Shown in pieces: positions 26,528 through 34,837 of a stretch of 55,022 bases of DNA. Position 1 is the stretch's first letter. Each line of letters opens with the position of its first letter. The notes below the pieces were generated by a model. The model was given only the letters and a program-made list of their open reading frames with translations. It did not search any database and had not been told where the DNA came from. The stretch lies in NCBI GenBank assembly GCA_019359115.1, contig JAHHHW010000095.1, positions 1-55,022 of the forward strand, in the 5' to 3' direction. The translations under genes were made by a program, and so were the position numbers. The stretch comes from Pelatocladus maniniholoensis HA4357-MV3 (GTDB lineage: Bacteria; Cyanobacteriota; Cyanobacteriia; Cyanobacteriales; Nostocaceae).

Positions 26528-27397
26528 CTACCGTCTTCTGCTACCAAAACCACTGCTACGACGACTTGAAGAACTACGTCCGCTACCAAAACTTCTACCA
26601 GAATTGCGTCTAGTAGAACTAGAGTTACCAGATGGTCTGAGGGTACTGCTACCATAACCAGAACCAGTGGGGCGACTACCAGTAGTGGTACGTGGTGTTG
26701 TGCGTACAGTTGAGGTATTGGGAGTTCTGCGAATATTCCCTGTTGTACGGAAAGCAGTGCGATTTCTGACTGCTGCTGGTGGCTGATTGTAACGACTCTG
26801 ATAGCTGGAAACTGCATCGTTATAGCTTCTGCCATAACCGCCGTAACCAGTCAAAGTTACTCCTGGTTGATACACAGGTGGTACATAGTACTGGGGTCTA
26901 AACAACAGACTACCAAGGGCTTGACCAGCTAAAGCTCCAGCAAAAGGTGTCCAAAAACTACTTTGTTGACGGACGACTACCGTCTCCTGCTGTCCAGTTT
27001 GAGGATTTGTTTGAGTTTGGGTGACGTTGTGGACGTACTCAATTTTAAAATCTTCTGTTAAGTACATCGCTGGCTGTCCGTTTTCCACTTTCAGGTAAGT
27101 TTTTTTACCCTGTTTGACTTCATCATCGGTCAGCCGCGCCATTTGCAAATTTTCGGTTCTCACAGTTGGGGGCGTAGTGTTGAGCAAAAATAGAGTGTAT
27201 ACCCCATCACCATCGTCATAAGTAGCTTGTTGTACTGGATACTGACCATCTTTCAACTTACTGATGTTTGTTGTCTGATTGCCATTATTAGCTTGTGGCT
27301 GATTTTGATTTGCTCCACCACCGCAGGCAACTGTGGTTAAACACAAACTCAATGTTAGAACAATTACTGTTAATTTACGCAAAATTTTCATCAGCAT
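26528..27397 (-). CDS. Lipoprotein with Arg/Ser/Gly-rich tail
   Basis: A 289-residue protein with a lipoprotein signal: basic start, hydrophobic VIVLTLSLCLTTVAC with the lipobox Cys at about residue 25. The central domain (residues ~45-135) is folded, with NTTPPTVRTENLQMARLTDD and KVENGQPAMYLTEDFKIEYV. A glycine/alanine stretch (FAGALAGQALGSLLF) follows. The last 110 residues are low complexity, rich in Arg, Ser, Thr and Gly, ending FGSRRR. Its start is 115 bp downstream of the DUF1517-like gene on the same strand. Function unknown. Confidence 0.78.
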   Translation of the reverse strand: MLMKILRKLTVIVLTLSLCLTTVACGGGANQNQPQANNGNQTTNISKLKDGQYPVQQATYDDGDGVYTLFLLNTTPPTVRTENLQMARLTDDEVKQGKKTYLKVENGQPAMYLTEDFKIEYVHNVTQTQTNPQTGQQETVVVRQQSSFWTPFAGALAGQALGSLLFRPQYYVPPVYQPGVTLTGYGGYGRSYNDAVSSYQSRYNQPPAAVRNRTAFRTTGNIRRTPNTSTVRTTPRTTTGSRPTGSGYGSSTLRPSGNSSSTRRNSGRSFGSGRSSSSRRSSGFGSRRR

Positions 27398-27512
27398 TTA
27401 ACTATCTTCTCATCTTCGAGCTTAACAATTTCTCAATCAAATTGGGAATTGATGGGTGTTGGTAGTTGTTAGTTAATTGTCCCAAATAACAATCAACCAT
27501 ATACTAAGACCA

Positions 27513-28106
27513 TTACAAAGGTATCAACTCTGGATAGTATTGCAAAAGTTGGTCGTTAGTAAGTTCATCACCTAATTGAGCAGGTGAAAAATGTACCTGA
27601 ATTGCTTGGAGTTTATGGTTATAATGCAAATTAATTAAGGCTTTGAAAGCTTCTTTCAAAGCATAAGTATTGGCGAGATCGGTTTCTAATTCTGGTACTT
27701 CTCCTTGATAAGCAATTGTAATCATGACAACAACATTGCGCGTTACAGGTATAGAAAAAGAGTCATTATAATCAGACTCAGAACTGAAATCTGGCTCACT
27801 CTTGTAACGTTGGGCTGAGTCTGTAAACAACTCATTCACATAATCTCCCGCTTCGCCTTCATTCCAAAATACATCACCTTCATTGGCAGCAGAAAGCCAG
27901 TATTCATCGTATTGCAAGAGAGTTTGGCTGAGTTCTACTAGTCCCTCTCCCAAAATATTTAAATCACCATCAGAATCTATTGCTTCTCGCGCACCATGAT
28001 TTAATATTCCCAAGATTGGTGCAACTTCAGATCCTGCTAAATGTAACATAATACGACACACTACATAGCGAGTCTTACCTATCATTCTATTAAAGGAATC
28101 ACGCAT
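27513..28106 (-). CDS. DUF1517-like protein
   Basis: A 197-residue protein. The C-terminal half has the DUF1517 pattern: PVTRNVVVMITIAYQGEVPE, a helix with ALKEAFKALINL, then LQAIQVHFSPAQLGDELTND and LLQYYPEL. The N-terminal part is acidic with ILNHGAREAIDSDGDLNILG. It lacks the membrane segment present in many DUF1517 proteins. It may form a unit with the downstream lipoprotein. The assignment rests on the C-terminal pattern. Confidence 0.7.
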   Translation of the reverse strand: MRDSFNRMIGKTRYVVCRIMLHLAGSEVAPILGILNHGAREAIDSDGDLNILGEGLVELSQTLLQYDEYWLSAANEGDVFWNEGEAGDYVNELFTDSAQRYKSEPDFSSESDYNDSFSIPVTRNVVVMITIAYQGEVPELETDLANTYALKEAFKALINLHYNHKLQAIQVHFSPAQLGDELTNDQLLQYYPELIPL

Positions 28107-28228
28107 TTTTTACTCCTAATATTTGGTCAGTGGTTATATAGTTTTTTATTTACCACTATTTACTATTTATTAACTACTAAATATTAATTTATATAATGAC
28201 TGGTAATTGAATTTCGGTCAAAATCACA

Positions 28229-29074
28229 ATGAATATTGGTATTTTAGGACTTGGACTAATTGGCGGCTCTTTGGGTTTAGATTTACGATCGCATGGACAT
28301 TATGTTGTAGGAGTCAGTCGTCAGCAATCCACCTGTACCAAGGCGATCGCTCTTGGTAGTGTAGATCAAGCATCTGTTGACATGAGCTTGCTCACTGCTG
28401 TAGAGGTTGTATTTATTTGTACACCGATTGGACTTATTATTCCTACTGTTGAGCAGTTGATCACTTATCTATCTGCTAATGTTGTGATCACCGATGTTGG
28501 TTCAGTCAAAACACCGATAGTTAAAGCCATTTCTCCCCTATGGACAAATTTTATCGGTGGACACCCGATGGCGGGTACAGCCGAAAGTGGTATTGAAGCT
28601 GCACAAAGACATCTATTTGTTGATAGACCTTATGTGTTGACACCAACTGCTACAACACCCCCAGAAGCAATATCTACCGTAGAGACAATAGTCAAACAAC
28701 TGGGATCTAAACTTTATTATTGTCCTCCCGAACATCATGACCGCGCCGTAAGTTGGATTTCTCATTTACCAGTCATGGTGAGTGCTGCTTTAATTACTGC
28801 TTGTTTGGGTGAAAGTGATCCCCAAGTCTTGCAATTAGCCCAAAAATTAGCTAGTTCTGGCTTTCGAGATACTAGTCGTGTCGGCGGCGGTAATCCAGAA
28901 CTAGGAATGATGATGGCACAGTATAATCAACAAGAAGTATTGCGATCGCTCCAACAATATCGTCATAATATTGATGAATTAATTCACCTGATTGAGCAAA
29001 AAAATTGGACAGGTTTAGAAGAAAAGCTCAAGTTGACTCAATCAAGTCGTCCTGAATTTGTAGAAAATTTTTAG
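28229..29074 (+). CDS. tyrA: Arogenate/prephenate dehydrogenase
   Basis: A 281-residue enzyme. The N-terminal Rossmann motif is MNIGILGLGLIGGSLGLDL. Next come FICTPIGLIIP, ITDVGSVKTPIV and GGHPMAGTAESGIEAA, the TyrA active-site region with its catalytic His; HDRAVSWISHLPVMVSAAL opens the helical dimer domain. Cyanobacterial members usually use arogenate and NADP to make tyrosine. No ACT domain. It stands alone, divergent from the DUF1517-like gene, and is a second aromatic-pathway gene near aroF. Confidence 0.95.
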   Translation: MNIGILGLGLIGGSLGLDLRSHGHYVVGVSRQQSTCTKAIALGSVDQASVDMSLLTAVEVVFICTPIGLIIPTVEQLITYLSANVVITDVGSVKTPIVKAISPLWTNFIGGHPMAGTAESGIEAAQRHLFVDRPYVLTPTATTPPEAISTVETIVKQLGSKLYYCPPEHHDRAVSWISHLPVMVSAALITACLGESDPQVLQLAQKLASSGFRDTSRVGGGNPELGMMMAQYNQQEVLRSLQQYRHNIDELIHLIEQKNWTGLEEKLKLTQSSRPEFVENF

Positions 29075-29272
29075 TCATCATAATTTTGAGATTGTATTGT
29101 AGAGACGCGTAGACGCTCGTAAGAGCGGCTTCTCGTAAGAGTATTATCGCGTCTCATATCCTAATGAGCGCGTCTACGTTCCTCAAACCAACCTACATCA
29201 GTTCTAGTTTTTAGCCTTAACACCAAGCGTATTGGTTCTAAACTCGGATGTTGAAGCTTTGAACTCCAAGTT

Positions 29273-29450
29273 TCTCGTTCCAAGTGGGAAAGTTCTCGTT
29301 TCAAGTGAAAAAGTTCTCGTTTCAAGTGGGAAAATTCTCGTTCCAAGTGAGAAAGTTCTCGTTCCAAGTGGGAAAGTTCTCGTTTCAAGTGAAAAAGTTC
29401 TCGTTTCAAGTGGGAAAATTCTCGTTCCAAGTGAGAAAGTTCTCGTTCCC
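29273..29450. repeat. 21-bp tandem array B with 84-bp higher-order unit
   Basis: Eight full 21-bp units (TCTCGTTYCAAGTGRRAAAR plus T) and a partial ninth. Units 1-4 differ from each other but are repeated exactly as units 5-8, so the array last grew by an 84-bp duplication. TTCTC/GAGAA-type inverted arms occur in each unit. The minus strand reads as leucine heptads (ELSHLKR), a coiled-coil-like shadow without evident start signals. Confidence 0.95.
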
Positions 29451-29520
29451 AGATATCTTGCACCAACCCCATATCCCGCAATACGGTTCGGTTAAGAATT
29501 TTTCGTCATAATTTTGGACA

Positions 29521-29550
29521 TGTAGAGACGTTGCAGTGCAACGTCTCTAC
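29521..29550. repeat. GTAGAGACGTTGCAGTGCAAC-type palindromic repeat, copy 2
   Basis: Identical to the palindrome at 26381-26409. Here it is not next to a stop codon, which favours a dispersed repeat over a dedicated terminator. Confidence 0.8.
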
Positions 29551-29615
29551 AGGGTTTAAATGTCTCTGGATCATTGAGGCGTTGCTGAGTCCACCAAGCG
29601 GCTTTCACAATATCC

Positions 29616-29780
29616 TCACTCACTGGCAATTGAAACACACTCAACCGCGCCAGCAACTTTTGTTTCACATACATCAATCAGCGCCCCCAACTCCACACTA
29701 TCCAAACGCCGCGAATCATAATCACACCGTAACTCAAACGTCTGATTTTGACTGAGAGCAAAGCTGAAGGTGAGAGGCAT
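29616..29780 (-). pseudogene. Possible decayed gene fragment
   Basis: The minus strand from ATG 29780 reads MPLTFSFALSQNQTFELRCD and is coding-like for about 40 codons before a stop at 29616. A second frame then looks coding (VFQLPVSEDIVKAAWWTQQR), so a frameshift may have split a small gene. Not recognised; low certainty. Confidence 0.3.
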
Positions 29781-29879
29781 AGCAAGATTAATATAAAGTC
29801 ACTATCTTGTTATTCCCAGTATAATCACCGAATTTCGGAATCACAGGGAGCATCCCAATTTTTTCAAAATACCATAAAC

Positions 29880-29999
29880 CAAAGGGTTTAAACCCTTTGC
29901 TAATAGCGCAAGTCGTCTTCAGACGACTTCATAAAATCAAACAGTCTGCTTCAGCAGAGTTTCACTATGAGACTGCGATTTCAATCGCAGGCGTTTTTT
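29880..29999 (+). repeat. Cluster of four perfect hairpins ending in a T run
   Basis: Four consecutive inverted repeats: CAAAGGG..CCCTTTG (29880-29899), AAGTCGTC/GACGACTT (29910-29929), TCTGC/GCAGA with loop TTCA (29945-29958) and CTGCGATT/AATCGCAG (29973-29990). The last is followed by GCGTTTTTTG and would act as an intrinsic terminator on the plus strand. No gene precedes it closely, so it may end a non-coding transcript. Confidence 0.65.
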
Positions 30000-30024
30000 G
30001 AACATTTGGGATGCTCCCGAATCA

Positions 30025-30126
30025 GAACCCGAAGTTTCCTGTTTCAAACCCAAAGCTTCCTGTTTCAAACCCAAAGTTTCCTGTTTCAAACCCAAAGCTT
30101 CCTGTTTTGAACTCGAAGCTTCTGTC
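30025..30126. repeat. 21-bp tandem array C
   Basis: Four full 21-bp units (AAACCCAAAGCTTCCTGTTT plus C, with GAACCCGAAG variants) and a partial fifth. Each has AAAC/GTTT inverted arms and most contain AAGCTT. Alternation of AAGCTT and AAGTTT units points to a 42-bp dimeric step. Confidence 0.92.
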
Positions 30127-30357
30127 AATATACAAAAGTGCATTATGGACGGAACACCGAAAATCACCGAATGGCGCGTTGCGCTGCGCGACAACACACC
30201 CTACAAAACTTAGGAATTCTCAAAGAACCCCACCCCGGTTTTGTCTAACGCCAAAACCTCCCCTCCCCGCTTGCGGGGAGGGGATTAAGGGGTGGGGTGC
30301 AATGACTGTGGGAAGTATAACTATTCCCTGATCCCCGATCCCCGTTCCCTAATTAAA

Positions 30358-31197
30358 TCAAGATCGATATCCTACTGCTTTAGAAAAATCCGTATTTCCA
30401 AGTTTGGCATTTTCAAAATTAGCATTTGTCAAGTCAGCACTGCGAAATGATGTGGCGAAGCAGCGTGTAATCTCTTTGACATTCTCAACCAACAAAAGCA
30501 TGACTAGTGCGATCGCTCCTACACACAAACTCCCCCATACCAATCCCCAAACTAGATGCAGGGTGCTTAAGTGTGCAAATGCGACTGCTGCTAGTAAAAA
30601 AGCAAACCCATACGCTGCAACCGTACCACCAACCCCAATTCCCACACCAGCTAATCCCCTGGGAAAGCAAAAACCGAGCAATCCTGTAATCACCGCACTC
30701 AAAATTAAAGTTTTGATACCAACCTGCGGCTGATTTTGGATCGTGGTGATTCCGCGATAAAACAAAGCTAGTAATGCGCCTAATAATGCGCCGGAAACTG
30801 TTGTTGCAACACGCTTGATGAATAATCTAGTATGATTAATAACTCTTACAGCAGAAGCAACTGTGACAATACCCAAAACCGAGAAAAAAACGAGAGTATA
30901 AAACCAGGCAGGTTCTTCGGGAGTTACACCCAGAACATTAAATAATATCTGGCTAATTGCATGAAACGTCGCGATCGCCACAACTACTGCCACAATAATC
31001 GTAATTATCAAGTGTGTAAGAGTTTGACCAGCCTTGACTTCTTTAAAATTAGCTTCTCGCAATAGCGCTTTACTAAAATCACAACCACGAATGTCTGCAC
31101 CGCTAAAGTCTGCACCAATCAAATTACGCTTTTGAAAAGAGCGATTTTGTAAATCCTGATTAGCAAAGTTGAACTCACTGGAATTATACCGTTTCAC
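30358..31197 (-). CDS. Pentapeptide-repeat membrane protein
   Basis: About 279 residues. Pentapeptide repeats at the N-terminus (FANQDLQNRSFQKRNLIGAD, FSGADIRGCDF) and at the C-terminus (SADLTNANFENAKLGNTDF) bracket a membrane domain of about six helices. The two repeat segments may pack together on one side of the membrane. Function unknown. The frame opens at 31257, but the first 20 codons lie on a dispersed palindrome (GGCTGTACAGCC), so GTG at 31197 (reading MKRYNSSEFNFAN) is the likelier start. Confidence 0.82.
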   Translation of the reverse strand: MKRYNSSEFNFANQDLQNRSFQKRNLIGADFSGADIRGCDFSKALLREANFKEVKAGQTLTHLIITIIVAVVVAIATFHAISQILFNVLGVTPEEPAWFYTLVFFSVLGIVTVASAVRVINHTRLFIKRVATTVSGALLGALLALFYRGITTIQNQPQVGIKTLILSAVITGLLGFCFPRGLAGVGIGVGGTVAAYGFAFLLAAVAFAHLSTLHLVWGLVWGSLCVGAIALVMLLLVENVKEITRCFATSFRSADLTNANFENAKLGNTDFSKAVGYRS

Positions 31198-31288
31198 AAA
31201 AATCCTGATACATACTGGATTTACTGTAGGGCTGTACAGCCTTACACCCCTACTCATGTATTTGTATCATCAAAAAAGTGAAATGGTA

Positions 31289-32047
31289 TTAGGCCAAAAG
31301 GGCAGCTAACAAAAATAAACTATCTACTAAAATTGTACTTAACACTGCTCCGCCAAAAGCATACCAGTGCCACTGTCTTCTACCTAAAGGTAAAATTCCT
31401 ACCATTGTGAGAACCATAGCAAGAATTAATGCCCAAGCTACTCCCCAAGGGGTTTCTACTTGTGCTACAGCATTATGTAAAATTAATGGCACAAATTCTG
31501 GTTCTACTCGCATAATTTGTCGCCAGTGTGGCATTAAATTTACTAAGTAGAAATACACATCAGTTAAGGCAGTACCTAGTAAAGAACCCAAATAAAACCA
31601 GTTACCAACTTTTCCCCAATTGCGACGCAAGCACCATATGGCAAATGGTAGACCGATAGCTTCTACTGGTAAGTGCCATAAAGGTTCCCAACGTAACCAA
31701 CCCCAGTAAATCGAACCAGCTAACCAACTCCAGCTAAACCCAAATAATAAATCTCCCCAATGGTATGTTACAGAACGTGACATTAATAAGAAACTCAGCC
31801 ACACCCACAAAAATGTCAGACCAACACTCAACCACGGCAGCGATCGCACCAGAGGCGCTTCAATAAATACTGGTACGGTTACTAAAAATATAGCTGCTGC
31901 AAAAATTAACCAGGTTTGCCGAGCAGAAGCAAATACTACAAGCGGATTTGACGCCTGCATGTGCTGATGTCCGGAAGTGGAGAATGTCTCCGTCTTAGTT
32001 TTGATGCCAGTGGAAACAGTGTATGAAGACAATGTATTGTTAACCAA
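31289..32047 (-). CDS. DUF3120 membrane protein
   Basis: A 252-residue protein conserved in cyanobacteria. After a ~35-residue hydrophilic N-terminus it has six or more membrane helices. Signature stretches are GFSWSWLAGSIYWGWLRWEP, HLPVEAIGLPFAIWCL and YLGSLLGTALTDVYFYLVNL. Trp-rich helices and restriction to oxygenic phototrophs suggest a thylakoid or plasma-membrane role, but none is established to my knowledge. MQASNPLVVF at residue 30 is an alternative start. Confidence 0.88.
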   Translation of the reverse strand: MVNNTLSSYTVSTGIKTKTETFSTSGHQHMQASNPLVVFASARQTWLIFAAAIFLVTVPVFIEAPLVRSLPWLSVGLTFLWVWLSFLLMSRSVTYHWGDLLFGFSWSWLAGSIYWGWLRWEPLWHLPVEAIGLPFAIWCLRRNWGKVGNWFYLGSLLGTALTDVYFYLVNLMPHWRQIMRVEPEFVPLILHNAVAQVETPWGVAWALILAMVLTMVGILPLGRRQWHWYAFGGAVLSTILVDSLFLLAALLA

Positions 32048-32293
32048 AGTTTATTAATATTATTTATTTAACTTTATTTTATTTAATATATCACAACACA
32101 TATCCCCCCCAGGGGCATAATAATTATATCTTTTATCTTACAGGGAATTTTGAGCAGGAAAATCACATTTTCAATCCCTGTATTCCTCCTTTAGGAGTGT
32201 TTTTGAGAAAATACTCTTCCGGTACAACTGACTCCCAAGACGTAAAGTTGGATAATTCGTTAAAGTTAGGCAGCTACTTCTGGAGTGTGGTTA

Positions 32294-33205
32294 ATGGGAA
32301 CAATGTTTGTAACAGGTGGAGTAGAATTTTTTTTGCCTGTAGGAAATCATCTGATGCAAACAGCTGGTAATGCTGTTGCAGGTGAATCCAACTTGATTGG
32401 GAAAATAGTGCAAGGATTTATTTTAGGTATAGTCCAAGGTATTACAGAATTTTTACCTATCAGCAGTACCGCCCACCTGATCATATTTCGAGACATTTTA
32501 GGTTGGAAGGTGACATGGAGTAAAGCAGCTATTGATGCGATTCAGCTTGGCAGCGTTTTTGCAGTAGTAATATATTTTTGGAAAGACATTCACAATATTT
32601 TAGGGGGTGCTTGGTTCGCATTTCAGCATAAGGAATGGCAGCGATCTGAGTGGAAAATGTTTGTGGCGATCGCGATTGGGACGTTTCCTGCGTTATTAGG
32701 TGGTTTAGTACTCAAGATTTTAAATGTTGAATTGGAAAGTTCTTTGATGATTGCAGTCATGTCAATCGTGATGGCGATATTGTTGGGTTTAGCAGAGAAA
32801 TTCGGCTCGCGCAAGCGTGGTTTTAAAGAAGTAAAAATTAAAGATGGAATTATTGTAGGTTTAGGGCAAATGATAGCTCTTCTACCAGGAGCTTCACGTT
32901 CTGGTTCAACTCTGACAACAGCCTTATTTATTGGCTTACAACGAGAGACTGCTGCTCGATTTTCATTTTTGTTAGGCTTACCAACACTGGCGATCGCCAC
33001 AGCTGTTCAAACTAAAGACGTACTCCAAGAATCGCATATATTCCTGCCATTATTGATTGGTATCGCCTCAACCTTCGTATTTTCCTATTTATCAATTGCT
33101 TGGTTGCTGAAGTTCCTGCAACGACGTAGCAGCTGGGTATTTGTATGGTATCGCCTGGGGTTTGGAGCAGCAATTCTGGGTGCAATTGGTGCAGGAATTC
33201 TTTAG
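32294..33205 (+). CDS. uppP: Undecaprenyl-diphosphatase (BacA/UppP)
   Basis: A polytopic membrane enzyme of about 303 residues. The two catalytic regions are clear: GIVQGITEFLPISSTAHLII (the E-rich motif) and LPGASRSGSTLTTALFIGL (PGxSRSGxT). It dephosphorylates undecaprenyl diphosphate to recycle the lipid carrier for peptidoglycan and surface glycans; loss or overexpression alters bacitracin sensitivity. ATG 32294 has GGAG eight bases upstream and is preferred over GTG 32285. Confidence 0.96.
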   Translation: MGTMFVTGGVEFFLPVGNHLMQTAGNAVAGESNLIGKIVQGFILGIVQGITEFLPISSTAHLIIFRDILGWKVTWSKAAIDAIQLGSVFAVVIYFWKDIHNILGGAWFAFQHKEWQRSEWKMFVAIAIGTFPALLGGLVLKILNVELESSLMIAVMSIVMAILLGLAEKFGSRKRGFKEVKIKDGIIVGLGQMIALLPGASRSGSTLTTALFIGLQRETAARFSFLLGLPTLAIATAVQTKDVLQESHIFLPLLIGIASTFVFSYLSIAWLLKFLQRRSSWVFVWYRLGFGAAILGAIGAGIL

Positions 33206-33350
33206 CAGCGCATGGAAAGGTGGCAACGGGGATAACTTTTTTGGTATAGGCTGATATTTGGCATATTAATACTGGCTGCAACTAGGATGGGATTGTTGAT
33301 AAATATTTAATAGTTATTTAGTCATTAGTCATTTGTTTAAAACAAATGAC

Positions 33351-33413
33351 CAATGACCAATGACCAATGACCAATGACCGATGACCAATGACCAATGACC
33401 AATGACCAATGAC
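33351..33413. repeat. Heptameric short tandem repeat (CAATGAC)9
   Basis: Nine CAATGAC units (one CGATGAC). The last unit contains the start codon of the TIGR03279 gene. This is the STRR type of repeat known from heterocystous cyanobacteria. Related arrays abut the starts at 19354, 48206 and 50077. Confidence 0.95.
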
Positions 33414-34734
33414 TACTATTCGTCCGGCTCGAATTACCAAAGTATTACCCGATTCTATTGCAGCAGAAATTGGTTTTGAAGTTGGGGATGCGATCGTCAC
33501 TATTAACGGTACGCCTCCCCGTGATTTAATTGATTATCAGTTTTTGTGCGCTGATGAAATTTTAGAATTAGAAGTCTTAGACGCTACTGACAAAACTCAT
33601 CATCTGGAAATTGAAAAAGACTACGACGAAGACTTGGGGTTAGAATTTGAAACCGCTTTGTTTGATAATTTAATTCAGTGCAATAATCGTTGTCCGTTTT
33701 GTTTCATCGATCAACAACCACCAGGTAAGCGTTCAAGTTTGTATCTCAAAGATGACGACTATCGCTTGAGCTTTTTGTATGGTTCTTACCTGACTTTAAC
33801 TAATTTGACAGAACGGGAATGGCAACGTATTGAAGCAATGCGCCTGTCTCCATTATATGTATCGGTTCATGCTACAGAACCCGAAGTGAGAATTAGACTC
33901 TTAAAAAATCCTCGCGCGGGACAAATTTTGCAGCACATCAAGTGGTTTCAACAAAGACGACTGCAAATCCATGCCCAAGTAGTAGTATGTCCTGGTATAA
34001 ATGATGGCAAGCACTTGGAACAAACCCTAACAGAATTAGCGTCATTTCATACTGGTGAAGTGCCAGCTGTTGCTTCGGTAGCAGTAGTACCAGTGGGATT
34101 AACCAAGTTTCGTCCCTCAAAAGACGAACTGACACCAGTTACACCAGAAAAAGCTCAAGAAGTGATTCAACAAGTGCGATCGCATCAGCAGCAATTTCGA
34201 CAAAAATTTGATTCTACATTTGCTTGGTTAGCTGATGAATGGTTTTTAATCGCAGGAGAGAAATTACCATGTGAATCTGAATATGAAGACTATCCCCAAA
34301 TCGATAACGGTGTCGGCTCGATTCGCTTGTTTATCAAGCAGTTTATGCAAACTGCGGATCAATTACTACCGCCAAAAATAAAAGAGCAAAAAAGATTTAC
34401 TTGGGTAGTGGGTAACGCTGTAGAACAAGCATTTCAACCAATTCTAGAACGGTTAAATTCGGTAGAAGGTTTAGAAGTAAATATGCAGGCTCTTAATAGT
34501 GATTATTGGGGACAAAATATATCCGTGACAGGCTTGCTTACTGGTCATGATTTGTTGTTAAATTTACAAGGTCAAGATTTAGGAGATGGCATCTTGCTGC
34601 CAAGTATCATGCTAAAGCATGGTGAGTTGGTATTTTTAGATGATATAAATATGAAAGAATTAGCCCGTAAATTGGATACAAACATCTTTCCCGTTGCCGG
34701 AGTAGAGGAACTGATAAAGACCTGTATTAAATAG
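33409..34734 (+). CDS. TIGR03279 family radical-SAM-like Fe-S protein (DUF512)
   Basis: A 441-residue protein found across cyanobacteria. An N-terminal PDZ-like domain (ITKVLPDSIAAEIGFEVGDA) is followed by a cysteine cluster CNNRCPFCFIDQQP, a Cx3Cx2C radical-SAM motif, and YLTLTNLTEREWQRI. The C-terminal DUF512 domain includes RLFIKQF, TGLLTGHDLL and GILLPSIMLKHGELVFLDD. A radical-SAM reaction is implied, but substrate and product are unknown. The ATG lies inside the heptamer array, so the leader length varies in steps of seven. Confidence 0.92.
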   Translation: MTTIRPARITKVLPDSIAAEIGFEVGDAIVTINGTPPRDLIDYQFLCADEILELEVLDATDKTHHLEIEKDYDEDLGLEFETALFDNLIQCNNRCPFCFIDQQPPGKRSSLYLKDDDYRLSFLYGSYLTLTNLTEREWQRIEAMRLSPLYVSVHATEPEVRIRLLKNPRAGQILQHIKWFQQRRLQIHAQVVVCPGINDGKHLEQTLTELASFHTGEVPAVASVAVVPVGLTKFRPSKDELTPVTPEKAQEVIQQVRSHQQQFRQKFDSTFAWLADEWFLIAGEKLPCESEYEDYPQIDNGVGSIRLFIKQFMQTADQLLPPKIKEQKRFTWVVGNAVEQAFQPILERLNSVEGLEVNMQALNSDYWGQNISVTGLLTGHDLLLNLQGQDLGDGILLPSIMLKHGELVFLDDINMKELARKLDTNIFPVAGVEELIKTCIK

Positions 34735-34837
34735 TTGGTTTGTTATTATTTGGTTGTTGAAATTAACTACCTACTAATGACCAATAACCAATAACCAATG
34801 ACCAATGACCAATATTAATTGAGGAGTAAATAGTGAA

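Noticed and set aside
26524-26835. Minus-strand hydrophobic open frame in the lipoprotein gene
   Set aside because: A frame-shifted shadow of the Arg/Ser-rich tail.
29161-29481. 106-codon minus-strand coiled-coil-like protein (ELSHLKR repeats)
   Set aside because: The heptads come from the 21-bp array; other frames are equally open and the flanks are not coding-like.
29937-30331. Small open frames across array C on both strands
   Set aside because: Same reason: period-21 DNA repeats, plus hairpin and low-complexity flanks.
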